From positions 1 through 64,000 of the forward strand of contig NZ_JABTYH010000023.1 in NCBI RefSeq assembly GCF_013314975.1: a stretch of DNA of 64,000 bases, given 5' to 3'. Positions within the stretch are counted from its first letter, which is position 1, and the number at the start of each line of letters is the position of its first letter. The position numbers were made by a program, and so were the translations under genes. Positions 44,352-53,625 of the stretch are shown in pieces. Under the pieces are notes generated by a model, which worked only from the letters and a program-made list of their open reading frames with translations, had not been told where the DNA came from and did not search any database. This DNA is from Pseudarthrobacter oxydans (lineage in GTDB: Bacteria > Actinomycetota > Actinomycetes > Actinomycetales > Micrococcaceae).

Positions 44352-45626
44352 TCAGCCGGCGGCGCGGCCTGCCGTTTCAACGCCGGTGGCCGCGGGATTG
44401 TTGTCGGCGCCGTATGTGAACACCGTGTAGGCGGCCGAGGTGATGTCACCGTTGGCATCGAAGGCAAGTGGGCCCGATTCGCCGTCGTAATTGATGTCCG
44501 CACCGGACGCCTTGCCTGCCAGGCATTCTTTATAGCTGGCGCATGGTGCCGTTCCAGCCGGGCCTGTTCCGCCAGCGGTCCCGCCGGATACCGAGACCAG
44601 GCTCGCGGCGATTGAACGCCCGGAGTCGTCCTCGGCCTTGGCCGCTGCGAGCGCGGCAAGGGTCACGGCGTCGTACGTCTCCGCTGCGAAGGACACGTCC
44701 TTCAGGGCCGGATCGATGCCCAGCAGCCGTTCCTGGAACCCTGCCGAGGGAAGCTGCCCCGGGACAACCGCACGTGCACCGTCCAGGGCCCTGGTTCCCA
44801 GCCGGGAGCCATACCGGCTGAAGGCGCCGTCGCTCAGGATAAGCCTTGAGCCTGCGAGGGCGGCGTTGTTGAGCTCAGCGAGGGCGCCCTGCGCGCCGTC
44901 ACGGGCCACCAGGATCACGGCGTCGGGTTGCGCCTCGCGGATTGAGGCAGCCGCAGATCCCGCGTCACCCGGTGTGAAGCCCACCGCTGACAACACGTCC
45001 AGGCCCGCCTGTTCAGCGGACGCGGAGACGGCCGCGGAGACATCGCTGCCGTAGGAGCCTTCCTGGTACACCACGGAGATGGTTGCGGCGCCGGCGTCCT
45101 TGGCGAGCTTGGCAAGCACGGGTCCCTGCGCGACATCGGCGGCGGCCGTCCGGAAGTAGTATCCGCCGCTGGCTATGCTGCTGAGCCCGGCCGCGGTGTT
45201 GGCAGGCGAAATCAGTGGCGTCCGCGCCCTGGAGAGGATGTCGACGGCTGCGGAGGCGTGGCTGGAGTCGGTGGGGCCAATGACCACATCGGCTGTGGCC
45301 TGGACCAGGGACTGCGCCTGGGACGCTGTGTCCTGGCCTGTTTCAACGGGGAGAAGTTCCACCGGCCGGCCCTTGTGCCCGCCGGCAGCGTTGATTTCCT
45401 TGACGGCAAGCTTGGCGGCAGCAAGTTGGGGACCGTTCAGGAAGCTGTTGGCACCGGTGTTGTCCAGGATGAGGCCGACCCGCAGCGTGCCGTCACCTGA
45501 GGCCTCCGCCGGTTCCGTGCGCGCGTTTCCGGTCACCCCGGAACAGCCGGTGAGGGCGAGAGTGCCGCAGAGGGCTGCGGCGAACAACGGACGGATGGGT
45601 GCAGCGGAGGAAAACGGGTGCTTCAC
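44352..45626 (-). CDS. Branched-chain amino acid-type ABC substrate-binding lipoprotein
   Basis: The 424-residue protein has a signal peptide ending in the lipobox LALTGCSG. The mature part is a Leu/Ile/Val-binding (type I periplasmic) fold: [35 protein letters not shown], and [11 protein letters not shown]. No permease genes are nearby, and the ligand may not be an amino acid. The GTG 45626 start overlaps the cold shock gene stop as GTGA, an unusual coupling. The C-terminal 90 residues ([20 protein letters not shown]) include a likely disulfide. Confidence 0.9.
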   Translation of the reverse strand: MKHPFSSAAPIRPLFAAALCGTLALTGCSGVTGNARTEPAEASGDGTLRVGLILDNTGANSFLNGPQLAAAKLAVKEINAAGGHKGRPVELLPVETGQDTASQAQSLVQATADVVIGPTDSSHASAAVDILSRARTPLISPANTAAGLSSIASGGYYFRTAAADVAQGPVLAKLAKDAGAATISVVYQEGSYGSDVSAAVSASAEQAGLDVLSAVGFTPGDAGSAAASIREAQPDAVILVARDGAQGALAELNNAALAGSRLILSDGAFSRYGSRLGTRALDGARAVVPGQLPSAGFQERLLGIDPALKDVSFAAETYDAVTLAALAAAKAEDDSGRSIAASLVSVSGGTAGGTGPAGTAPCASYKECLAGKASGADINYDGESGPLAFDANGDITSAAYTVFTYGADNNPAATGVETAGRAAG

Positions 45627-45829
45627 TCGGCCGGCCGGACGCTTTCGGCCTGCGGGCCTTTCTCGCCTTCGCCAACTTCGAGTTCCACGCGCTGGCCCTC
45701 GTCCAGTGCGCGGTAGCCCTCGCCCTGGATGGCGGACCAGTGGACAAAAACGTCGTCCCCGGAGCCGTCAACGGTGATGAAGCCGTAGCCTTTTTCCGCG
45801 TTGAACCATTTGACGGTTCCTCGTGCCAT
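45623..45829 (-). CDS. Cold shock protein CspA family
   Basis: A 68-residue minimal cold-shock domain: [18 protein letters not shown], then [12 protein letters not shown]1 (KGYGFI) and RNP2 (VFVHW) are intact. It binds single-stranded RNA or DNA and helps translation at low temperature. ATG 45829 was chosen over the upstream in-frame ATG 45838. Its stop overlaps the start of the binding lipoprotein gene. Confidence 0.95.
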   Translation of the reverse strand: MARGTVKWFNAEKGYGFITVDGSGDDVFVHWSAIQGEGYRALDEGQRVELEVGEGEKGPQAESVRPAE

Positions 45830-46021
45830 GATGACCACTCTTTCCGTTAGGTCCGGGATGCTGCGCCGGTGCCGCCGTGGCTCGAAGCCCGGAATTCACT
45901 CTAGCCAATGCTCGCCGGCAGCGCCGGGGCACAGCATGGCCGGCCGCAAACGTTATTCAGGCGTGACCCCGGCCTTCACCTGTGCGGATGTGGCGTGAGG
46001 CGCCCTGTTGGGAACCCCGGC

Positions 46022-46669
46022 CTACCGGTATCCGGGGCCGAGCACCACCACCAGGGGAACCTGGAATTCGGTGCTCTCCACCACGGTGGGGATGCCCACA
46101 AGTTCCGCGAGGGCCTGCGCGTTGGCCTCCTGCGCCGCTCCCGCGTAGAAGATGATGGAGCCCTGCTGGGGTGCCCCTGCCCAGTTGCCTACCTGGCCCA
46201 GTGTCCACCCGTCCGCCTGCAGGGTTCCGCCCACGCGGCTGGCCAGCCCGGCAGTTCCGGCAGCGTTGTAGACCGCCACGGCCTGGGCCTTATCCACTGT
46301 TGCGGCCTGCGCAGTGCTCTGGGGGCTGGACGATGTCCCGTTTCCTGCCGCGCCGGCAGGTTCGGAGGAAGGCGACGGCTCAGGCTCGGTGGAGGGGACG
46401 TCTGACGGGTCCGGCGCGGCGGACGGAGTCGATCCGGTTCCGGCCAGCGGTGCTGCTTCCAGGCTCGACGACGCCTGGGTTGCCGGACCGTCGAATCCGA
46501 GCCTGGGCAGGATCAGGAAAGAAACCACGCCGATGGCCAGCGCAACAATCCCCGCAGTCAGGATGGGCCAGAGACGGACCCGCGCCGGAGCGGAGGCTGT
46601 GCGGTGTACACCTTGTCGCGACGCGGTCTCCGGGACCTTGTCGAATTCATCGCGGGCGTATTTGGTCAT
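46022..46669 (-). CDS. LytR C-terminal domain protein
   Basis: The 215-residue protein has a cytoplasmic N terminus, one membrane helix (about 33-55), a long Ser/Pro/Glu-rich linker, and a C-terminal LytR_C domain (AVAVYNAAGTAGLASRVGG, GWTLGQVGNWAG, QQGSIIFYAG). Such domains are found in cell-wall-related proteins. It follows the DUF3263 gene by about 50 bp on the same strand, a pairing common in actinobacteria. Confidence 0.88.
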   Translation of the reverse strand: MTKYARDEFDKVPETASRQGVHRTASAPARVRLWPILTAGIVALAIGVVSFLILPRLGFDGPATQASSSLEAAPLAGTGSTPSAAPDPSDVPSTEPEPSPSSEPAGAAGNGTSSSPQSTAQAATVDKAQAVAVYNAAGTAGLASRVGGTLQADGWTLGQVGNWAGAPQQGSIIFYAGAAQEANAQALAELVGIPTVVESTEFQVPLVVVLGPGYR

Positions 46670-46719
46670 GGGAGAGAGACATCCTTGTGTGTAGCTGCTG
46701 AGGACTCAGCGTGAGCGTC

Positions 46720-47049
46720 TTATGCGTCGGACCCCAGTCGGCGTGCAGTGCGTGCACGGTGACGCGAAGTACGTAGTCTACGCAATCTCTTGACCAGCAT
46801 GGGGTCATGCGCCAGCGCATCCTCGGTGTCGATCAGGGCGTTGAGGAGTTGGTAATAGTGCGTGGCGGACAGATCGAACAGTTCCCTGATGGCCTGCTCC
46901 TTGGCGCCCGCATACTTCCACCACTGCCGCTCCAGGGCGAGCATCTGCTGGTCCCGCTCGCTCAGCGGCGACTCCCGCAGGGTGAAATCCGCCAGCAGGG
47001 CGTTCCGTTGTTCCTGCGCCGGCAGGTGCTCCCGAGCTGGCTCCGCCAC
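46720..47049 (-). CDS. DUF3263 protein
   Basis: This 109-residue protein matches DUF3263: LSERDQQMLALERQWWKYAG, AIRELFDLSATHYYQLLNAL, and a basic tail RLRRLRTSRHRARTARRLG. The pattern is like a sigma-region-4 type helix-turn-helix, so DNA binding is likely. GTG 47049 follows GGAGAG. It is the first gene before the LytR_C protein. Confidence 0.88.
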   Translation of the reverse strand: MAEPAREHLPAQEQRNALLADFTLRESPLSERDQQMLALERQWWKYAGAKEQAIRELFDLSATHYYQLLNALIDTEDALAHDPMLVKRLRRLRTSRHRARTARRLGSDA

Positions 47050-47190
47050 GGCGCACTCTCCTTAGCTGGTTACGTAAAATGTCTGACCCCCATGCTACGG
47101 ACGAACAACACCATTGTCATTTGCGCATAGCCCCGCCGCACACACCGTACGGTCCGGCCGGCGCCTCCCGCCGCCTGCAAGAATGGACTG

Positions 47191-47961
47191 ATGTTTGAAT
47201 CGGACGCCTTGTTTGAGCTGGAGCAGGAACCTGCAGGCAGCACCGGCTTCGCCGGGCTGGCGCAGCTGCCGCTGGCAGAGCTGATGGCCCCGGACTGGGC
47301 CGCCGCACTCTCCGGCGTGGACGCCCAACTTCGCGCCGTTCTTCGCTTCGCGGCAGGCGAAGTGGCGGACGGTCACCGGGTCCTGCCGGCGCCGTCGAAC
47401 GTCCTGCGGGCCTTCCGCCAGCCCCTTGCGGACGTGAAGGTGCTGATTGTGGGACAGGACCCCTACCCCACGCCGGGGCACGCCGTCGGGCTGTCCTTCG
47501 CCGTTGACCCGCACGTCCGGCCCATTCCCAGGAGCCTCGCGAACATCTACCGGGAGCTGGAGGCCGACCTGGGAATCCCGCCGAGGGTGCATGGTGACCT
47601 CTCCGCATGGGCCGGGCAGGGGGTACTGCTCCTGAACCGGGTGATGACGGTACGGGCGGGATCTGCGGGATCCCACCGGAGGAAGGGCTGGGAAGACATT
47701 ACGACGGCGGCCGTCGAGGCGCTGGGCGCGCGGCGGGCACCGGACGGGTCACCCCTGCCGCTGGTCGCGGTTCTGTGGGGGAAGGACGCCGAGAGCGTGC
47801 GCACGCTGCTGCCCGGGGTCCCGGCAGTGTCCAGCGCGCACCCCAGCCCCTTGTCCGCGTCACGGGGTTTCTTTGGCTCCCGCCCGTTCAGCCGCGTCAA
47901 CAAGCTCCTGCGGGAGCAGGGGGCCGCGGACGTAACCTGGGAGCTTCCGGCGGTGCCCTAG
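47191..47961 (+). CDS. ung: Uracil-DNA glycosylase, family 1
   Basis: The 256-residue enzyme removes uracil from DNA. All family 1 motifs are present: [17 protein letters not shown] with the catalytic Asp, [11 protein letters not shown], and the Leu-loop [14 protein letters not shown] with the catalytic His. The N-terminal 45 residues are extended. It is followed after 14 bp by the siderophore-interacting gene, with an iron-box-like sequence spanning the gap, so the two are adjacent but likely regulated apart. Confidence 0.94.
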   Translation: MFESDALFELEQEPAGSTGFAGLAQLPLAELMAPDWAAALSGVDAQLRAVLRFAAGEVADGHRVLPAPSNVLRAFRQPLADVKVLIVGQDPYPTPGHAVGLSFAVDPHVRPIPRSLANIYRELEADLGIPPRVHGDLSAWAGQGVLLLNRVMTVRAGSAGSHRRKGWEDITTAAVEALGARRAPDGSPLPLVAVLWGKDAESVRTLLPGVPAVSSAHPSPLSASRGFFGSRPFSRVNKLLREQGAADVTWELPAVP

Positions 47962-47962
47962 C

Positions 47963-47976
47963 TTAGGCTTGCCTTA
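47963..47976. promoter_or_regulatory. IdeR/DtxR iron-box-like operator
   Basis: TTAGGCTTGCCTTA is an imperfect dyad (AGGC-TT-GCCT core) matching the half-site of the IdeR consensus TTAGG..AG.CT..CCTAA. It starts two bases after the ung stop and its last A is the first base of the siderophore-interacting ATG. Confidence 0.6.
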
Positions 47977-48815
47977 TGAGCATTGTTCCCGCCTCCACCA
48001 GCGCCAGCAAGAAAAGCCGCCCCCAGGTCAACCTCACGGTGGTCCGCCGGGAACAGCTGGCGCCGCAGATGGTCCGGATTGTCGCGGGCGGGGACGGTTT
48101 CGCCGATTTCGTCAATAACGGCTTTGTTGACCGGTACGTCAAGATCGTCTTTCCGCAGCCGGGGGTCCGGTATCCCTCACCCCTGGATCTGTGGAGCATC
48201 CGGGAGACCATGCCCCGGGAACAATGGCCTTTCACGCGCACATACACCCTCCGCTGGGTGGATACCGCGGCCCGGCAACTTGCCATCGACTTTGTGGTCC
48301 ACGGCGACGAGGGGCTGGCTGGCCCCTGGGCGGCCAGGGCCGAGCCAGGCGACACCCTGACTTTCACCGGCCCGGGGGGTGCGTACAACCCGGACCCCAA
48401 AGCCGACTGGTACCTGTTCGCCGGAGATGAGGCGGCCCTGCCCGCCATCGCCGCCTGCATTGAATCCCTGCCGGCGGAAGCGGCCGGCGTCGCGTTCCTC
48501 GAGGTCGATTCCGACGCCGACATCCAGCCGATTGCCGCACCGGCCGGGCTGGAACTGCACTGGCTCTTCCGCCGCGGTGTCCCCGCCGGCCAAAGCAACC
48601 TCCTGGTGCAGGCCGTTGCGGAGGCTGACTGGCCCGCGGGGAGGGTGGACGTTTTTGCCCACGGCGAGCGGGGGTACATGAAGGCACTCCGGGATGTCCT
48701 GTTCGTCCAGCGCGGACTGGACCGCAAGCAGGTGTCCCTGTCCGGCTACTGGGCCAGGGGCCGCGTCGAGGACGTCTTCCAGGCCGAGAAGAAGTTGCCC
48801 ATAGGTCAGATCTAG
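47976..48815 (+). CDS. Siderophore-interacting protein (flavin-dependent ferric reductase)
   Basis: The 279-residue protein belongs to the siderophore-interacting (ViuB-like) family, which reduces ferric siderophores in the cytoplasm. Features are the FAD-binding TRTYTLRWVD, the GDEGLAGPWA and FTGPGGAYNP blocks, the NAD(P)-binding FAGDEAALPAI, and the C-terminal GYWARGRVE. An IdeR-type box covers the start codon. Iron starvation would therefore derepress it through the ideR product encoded at 24737. Confidence 0.92.
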   Translation: MSIVPASTSASKKSRPQVNLTVVRREQLAPQMVRIVAGGDGFADFVNNGFVDRYVKIVFPQPGVRYPSPLDLWSIRETMPREQWPFTRTYTLRWVDTAARQLAIDFVVHGDEGLAGPWAARAEPGDTLTFTGPGGAYNPDPKADWYLFAGDEAALPAIAACIESLPAEAAGVAFLEVDSDADIQPIAAPAGLELHWLFRRGVPAGQSNLLVQAVAEADWPAGRVDVFAHGERGYMKALRDVLFVQRGLDRKQVSLSGYWARGRVEDVFQAEKKLPIGQI

Positions 48816-48839
48816 GAGGACAGATCCAGGCCGGCCCGG

Positions 48840-50360
48840 TCAGCGGCGGCGGGCCCGCCGCCGCTCGTTGCTGGCCAGGCTGCGGGTCAGCGGCCTCGCG
48901 AGGGTATCGCCCAGCACGATCCCCCCGGCAGTTCCCAGGACGATGGCACCGGCGTTGAGCATCCCGCCGGCGCCGAGCAGGATCTCGGCTTCCTCGATGG
49001 TCAGGACGTACATGGAGCGGAAAATGGTGAGGCCGGGCAGCAGGATGAGTGCCGCCGGCACCGCCACCACCAGCTGTGGTGCGCCCATGCGCAGAGCGAC
49101 CACCCGTGCGAGCAGGCCGATCACCACGGCAGCCAGGGCCGGCGAGAACCGGTCGCCAATGCCCAGCAGGCCGCCGCCCAGCAGGACCAGGTACCCCGCG
49201 ACGCCCACCGCCGCGGTGGGCAGCAGGAGCTGCCAGGTTGTCTGCTCGGTCACCCCGATGGCCATCACCGCCACGGCAACCAGGATCACCAGCACCCACA
49301 GGTCGTAGGCGGGCGGGAAGGTCTGCGTCACGTCGATTGCCTGCATGCTGGTCAGCTGGCCCACCACAAAAGCGACGGCGATGCCCGCTACCAGCGCACC
49401 AAAGGTCAGCAGGGTGGAAAGGAACCGCCCCGCCGCGGTCACGGGGAAGCCGTTGATGGCGTCCTGCACGGAGGAGACCAGCCGGCCTGTGGGCAGGAGC
49501 AGGAGGATTCCGCCCACCACCACGATCGCCGGAGAGGTGGTCAGCCCAAACTGCCACAACAGCAGAGCCAGCAGGGTCACCGCGAAGGAGCAGCTGGCGG
49601 TGGTGAAGAAGTCCGGCACGCGCCAGCGGCCCAGCTGGCGGGCCAGCAGGCTCACGCCGATGTTGACGGCGAACGCAATGGCGGAGGACACCGGCCCGCC
49701 GCCCAGCACAGCAACGAACGCTGCGGCAAAGACCCCGAACGCCGCCGTCACCATCCAGCGGGGGAACGGCTTGGGACTGGTGATGGCCTCATCCAGCCTG
49801 CGGATCGCCTCGTCACGCCCCACTCCCCCCGCAACGATGTCCGTCACCAGCTGGTGGACCTTGGCCAGGCCTGCGTAGTTGTTGGTCCAGGACCGGACCA
49901 CCCGCAGCAGCGCAATGGGGGTTTGGTCCTTGGGCGCGTAGTTGATGCCCACCGACTGGTTGGTGATGTCCACTTCGATGTTCTTCAGGCCCAGCGCCGC
50001 CGTGACGGCAATGATGCTGGTTTCAACCTCCAGGGCACCAGCACCGTAGCGGAACATGGTTTCGGCCAGGTGCAGCGCGAAGTCCAGGGTCTTCCGGGCG
50101 GACGTGTCCACGCCGCCCACCTGGATCATGGGGTTCGCATAGGGGCTGCCGGTGAGCCTGTCCACGATGCTCATGGGAGCAGTGGGCGGGTTCTCGCCCT
50201 GGACCAGGCGCCGCAGCATCCTTTTCGCCGCAGCATTCTGCCGCAGCTGGGAGGGGGTCAGAGGCTCGGTTTTGGGCAGGCCGTCCGTGCGCGGCGGTGC
50301 CTTCGGTGATGGCGTTGCCTTTGGTGATCCGCCGCCGGGATAGTCAGGCCGGTCGGTCAT
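48840..50360 (-). CDS. Threonine/serine exporter, ThrE family
   Basis: The 506-residue protein has a cytoplasmic N-terminal region of about 100 residues (proline-rich at first), a conserved ThrE domain (AETMFRYGAGALEVETSII, LRVVRSWTNNYAGL) and about ten membrane helices covering both halves. The length fits fused two-part ThrE proteins (DUF1212 plus DUF3815). It would export threonine or serine. GGGAGGG precedes ATG 50360. It is near the Fem ligases and sdaA, which also handle serine, but in a separate unit. Confidence 0.9.
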   Translation of the reverse strand: MTDRPDYPGGGSPKATPSPKAPPRTDGLPKTEPLTPSQLRQNAAAKRMLRRLVQGENPPTAPMSIVDRLTGSPYANPMIQVGGVDTSARKTLDFALHLAETMFRYGAGALEVETSIIAVTAALGLKNIEVDITNQSVGINYAPKDQTPIALLRVVRSWTNNYAGLAKVHQLVTDIVAGGVGRDEAIRRLDEAITSPKPFPRWMVTAAFGVFAAAFVAVLGGGPVSSAIAFAVNIGVSLLARQLGRWRVPDFFTTASCSFAVTLLALLLWQFGLTTSPAIVVVGGILLLLPTGRLVSSVQDAINGFPVTAAGRFLSTLLTFGALVAGIAVAFVVGQLTSMQAIDVTQTFPPAYDLWVLVILVAVAVMAIGVTEQTTWQLLLPTAAVGVAGYLVLLGGGLLGIGDRFSPALAAVVIGLLARVVALRMGAPQLVVAVPAALILLPGLTIFRSMYVLTIEEAEILLGAGGMLNAGAIVLGTAGGIVLGDTLARPLTRSLASNERRRARRR

Positions 50361-50411
50361 GGGTCCCTCCTCCCGTTGTGGTGGTGTGCAGCGTGTGTGC
50401 TGCGGAGCGCG

Positions 50412-51758
50412 TCAGGCGGAGCGCCGCAGGGGCAGCTTGCCCAGCAGGAGGCGGGCGGCCCCCGCTGCGGCGCGGGCAAGCCTGTTGGCGCGGAACACGG
50501 CAGGGCGGACAGGCATCACAAAGTCGCCCACGAGCTGGAACACTTCGCCGCCGAAGCCCTTCTTGAACTCGTAGCCGCCGTGGCCTTCCTCGTCCTGGCC
50601 GGAGATGCCGAACGTACCGTAGAAGTTGTACCGCGGGTAACCCTTCTCAAGGGCGTGGAGCATCATCCCCCAGTACAGCGAGGTGGCTCCGTTGAAGTAG
50701 ATGTAGTCCTGCACGGTGCCGCCGATGACGCAGACCACTTCGTCGCCGTAGCAGACGAAGTGGATGGCGGCCACCGTGGCAACGCCAACCGAATCCGGAA
50801 AACGTTCGATGTCCTTCAGGCTTCGCTCGTAGCTGTCCACCAGGTCCTGGACCACTTTGAGCCGGTTGGCCTTTTTCTTGCTGCCGGTCTCCTCCACCTC
50901 GCGGCGGAGCTCTGCCGCGGTTTCCGATTCCGCGGCCAGCCGCTCCGTAATGGATTTCCGGTAGGCAGGAATGTCAATCTTGGCCATCATGAGCTTGGTG
51001 AACTCGGCCGACGTGGTGCGGAGCAGCTGTTCATAATAGGCGCGTTCGCGGTAGACGAAACCCTTTTCGTCGCCGGCCCGGCTCAGGGCGCCGTAGAACT
51101 CATCAAGGGTCTCCAGCGTTGCCTGCTCCAGGAAAACACCGTTCTTTTCCGCTTTGCGGATGGCCTTCCGGGTGCGGTAGCTGGTTCCCATGATCAGTTC
51201 CTCCGCGTCCTGGATGCCTTCCAGGCTCTTGATGAACATCCAGTTCACGTTCACGAAGTTCATGTCCAGCCCCTGGTGCTGGAACCCCAGCCCGCCGAGC
51301 TGTGCCACCAGCGGCCTGTTGTCCTCCACTTCGGGGTGTTCCGCGCCGTCGGCATCGCGGGCCATGTACCTGAGGTTCGGGGAGATCCGGAGCTCGGCGG
51401 CTTTCCGCTCCGCTGCGCGTTTGCGGAGGAGTTCGACGACGGCGCGCACCAGTCCAGGGTCCGTGTAGTCCATCAGGGGGCCCTTGGCGCATTCGCACAC
51501 CGTGTAGCCGAGGCGCGTGGTGGTGTAATTCAGTTTGCCGGCCGCCACCAGTTCGCCGTCGCGGCGCACTCCGAAAAGTTCAACCTGCTGTCCCCGGGCA
51601 CGCTGGAACCGGGCGAAGTCGAGGGACTGGAGGAAGCTGTTCTGTGGGTGCTTCAGCGCGAACTGCTCGAATTCGGCGTCGCTGAGCATGGCGAACTCCA
51701 GGTCGGCGGCGGATATTGCAGTCAAGGGGTTACCTTCTTCACGGATGGGGGCTGGCAT
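50412..51758 (-). CDS. FemAB-type peptidoglycan bridge aminoacyltransferase
   Basis: The 448-residue protein has the Fem double-GNAT architecture (NSFLQSLDFARFQRARG near 40; GTSYRTRKAIRKAEKNGV near 190; YNFYGTFGISGQ near 395). It also carries the coiled-coil arm of Fem proteins between about 280 and 325 (ESETAAELRREVEETGSKKK). It transfers an amino acid from tRNA to the peptidoglycan stem. ATG 51758 is used; TTG at the LTAIS codon has a better AGAAGG site and may be the real start. It follows its paralogue by 65 bp. Confidence 0.9.
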   Translation of the reverse strand: MPAPIREEGNPLTAISAADLEFAMLSDAEFEQFALKHPQNSFLQSLDFARFQRARGQQVELFGVRRDGELVAAGKLNYTTTRLGYTVCECAKGPLMDYTDPGLVRAVVELLRKRAAERKAAELRISPNLRYMARDADGAEHPEVEDNRPLVAQLGGLGFQHQGLDMNFVNVNWMFIKSLEGIQDAEELIMGTSYRTRKAIRKAEKNGVFLEQATLETLDEFYGALSRAGDEKGFVYRERAYYEQLLRTTSAEFTKLMMAKIDIPAYRKSITERLAAESETAAELRREVEETGSKKKANRLKVVQDLVDSYERSLKDIERFPDSVGVATVAAIHFVCYGDEVVCVIGGTVQDYIYFNGATSLYWGMMLHALEKGYPRYNFYGTFGISGQDEEGHGGYEFKKGFGGEVFQLVGDFVMPVRPAVFRANRLARAAAGAARLLLGKLPLRRSA

Positions 51759-51823
51759 AGGCAGGATGTGGGCGGGGCCCGGCGGCGGGTGGCTGGGCAG
51801 TCAGCTGCGGCCGGTCTTCCGGG

Positions 51824-52957
51824 TCAGTAGAACTGCTGGCCGGTGCGGGCAGTTTCGATCCGGCGGAACACCTTCTCTGCTCCCTTGACCCAGAGCCGGT
51901 GCTTCAGGGGCGAGAGAACGTAGTCGTGGCAGCCGACAAAATCGGTGACAGTCTTGGTGAAGCTGGTCTTGAACATGCCCATCCCGTAGAGATTGTGGCT
52001 CTTGTCCTTGATCCGTGAGGCCGGCGGGGTGCCGCAGAAATCGTATTCAGTGCAGCCGAGCTCCTGCATGCGCCGGATGGCAGCCCACTGGACGAGGTGC
52101 GAATCGCCGTACTGTTTGCGGTTCTGGGTGGAGCCGCCGTCCTTGTAGGTGGCTTTGGCACCGTAGTTGATGACGAAGGCTCCCACACTGGGTTTCCCGT
52201 CTTCATAGGTGAAGAAGAAGTTGCCTTGGCCGCGGTTGCAGAATTCGTCCCAGAACGCAGCGTAATACGCGTAGCTGCGCAGGGGCATGGAGCCCTTGGC
52301 ATTGACGGTGTCCGCCATCAGGTCATAGAGGGCCCGGTAGGTTTCCGGACCGTGTTCCTTGCGGACCACTTCGCAGCCTTCCCGCTCGGCCCGTCGGATG
52401 GCGTTACGCGCCCGGGAGGAGATGGCCTTGAACACCACTTCTTCGGGGCCGGAGATATCCAGCAGCGCAGTGGAGTCGTTGGACTGGATGTTGGGCGCCT
52501 TGGCCAGGCCCGCCACCTTCAGGTGTGCCTGGGCTTCCTCCGAGTCAAGGATGTCCGGCTCGATCTTGATGGTGAAGACGTTGAGCTTCCGGCTGCGCAC
52601 GAAAGCCGCGCAGGCCTCCAGCGCCGCTCTGAGGTCCGCCGCCGCCGCCAGGTCAGGTCCCTTGATGAGGTACCACAGCCGGCCCAGCACGGGGAAGTTC
52701 TTTTCGAGCACCAGGTTGTAGCTGGCCGATCCACCGTTTTCGAGGACCAGGAACCGGACTTTCCAGCCACTGCCGTTCTTTACCGAAGCGTAAGCGGCGG
52801 ACTGCAGCATGTTGCCGCCGTTGGGGTTGGCCGTGACGTGCTTGTCCCAGTTTTCAATCTCTTCGGCTGTGGCAAAACGTGCGGTAAATTCTCGCAAGGG
52901 GGCCGTGTCCAATCGGTTTCGTGCGCGGTTTCGGTACTCGTGTCTGCGTGCGGACAT
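51824..52957 (-). CDS. FemX-type peptidoglycan bridge aminoacyltransferase
   Basis: The 377-residue protein is a second Fem ligase without the coiled-coil arm, so FemX/VanK-like. Blocks are NGGNMLQSAAYASVKN, SSRARNAIRRAEREG, and the C-terminal half with LVQWAAIRRMQELGCTEYDF and GMFKTSFTKTVTDFVG. With its neighbour it probably builds a two- or three-residue interpeptide bridge. GAGG lies before ATG 52957. Specific amino acids cannot be assigned. Confidence 0.9.
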   Translation of the reverse strand: MSARRHEYRNRARNRLDTAPLREFTARFATAEEIENWDKHVTANPNGGNMLQSAAYASVKNGSGWKVRFLVLENGGSASYNLVLEKNFPVLGRLWYLIKGPDLAAAADLRAALEACAAFVRSRKLNVFTIKIEPDILDSEEAQAHLKVAGLAKAPNIQSNDSTALLDISGPEEVVFKAISSRARNAIRRAEREGCEVVRKEHGPETYRALYDLMADTVNAKGSMPLRSYAYYAAFWDEFCNRGQGNFFFTYEDGKPSVGAFVINYGAKATYKDGGSTQNRKQYGDSHLVQWAAIRRMQELGCTEYDFCGTPPASRIKDKSHNLYGMGMFKTSFTKTVTDFVGCHDYVLSPLKHRLWVKGAEKVFRRIETARTGQQFY

Positions 52958-53066
52958 GCAGCCTCAAGTCTAAAGCCTGAAGCCCCCACGGCTTTTCAGC
53001 AGCCGGCCCGTGCCTGCCGCGGCCCGTGCCCTTGACTCGGGTGGACCGGTTGGCAAGGGTGGAGGC

Positions 53067-53612
53067 ATGCAGCCTAACCGTGAAGAGTTGTCATCCCCGC
53101 CGGATGGAAGCGGCCAGCCGTACAGCGCGCGGGTCCAGGCAGCGGTGCTGGCCGGATTCCTGGTGGCATCCTTCCTGGTGGCCGGGCTCGGCGGATTCTC
53201 CACCGTTGACAATGTGGACGGGTGGTATGCCACGGCTGACAAGGCGCCCTGGTCGCCGCCCAACTGGCTCTTCGGCCCGGTATGGACACTGCTCTACACA
53301 GCCATGGCGGTGGCTGCCTGGCTTGTGTGGCGGAAGAGGGCTCCCAAGACCAGGCCGGCGTTGACGGCGTACGCGGTCCAGTTGGGCCTGAACCTCGCCT
53401 GGACTCCGGTGTTCTTCGGCCTCTATCCCGCTATGGGTACGGCTGCCCTGTGGCTGGCCATGGCCATTATCGTGGCCCTGATCGCCGCGGTCACGGTGAC
53501 GGTCCTCTACTTCGGCCCCATCAGCCGGACCGCGGGACTGCTGCTGCTCCCCTACATTGCGTGGCTGGTCTTTGCGTCCACCTTGAACTGGTGGGCTGCC
53601 GTCCACAACTGA
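53067..53612 (+). CDS. TspO/MBR family membrane protein
   Basis: The 181-residue protein has the five-helix TspO pattern. Signature residues are WYATADKAPWSPPNWLFGPVW, then AVQLGLNLAWTPVFF, and a final LNWWAAVHN. It starts at ATG 53067 with GGAGG upstream and a short hydrophilic N terminus. TspO proteins bind tetrapyrroles and affect stress responses. It is a single gene, convergent with sdaA. Confidence 0.9.
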   Translation: MQPNREELSSPPDGSGQPYSARVQAAVLAGFLVASFLVAGLGGFSTVDNVDGWYATADKAPWSPPNWLFGPVWTLLYTAMAVAAWLVWRKRAPKTRPALTAYAVQLGLNLAWTPVFFGLYPAMGTAALWLAMAIIVALIAAVTVTVLYFGPISRTAGLLLLPYIAWLVFASTLNWWAAVHN

Positions 53613-53625
53613 AGGTTTAACGCTG

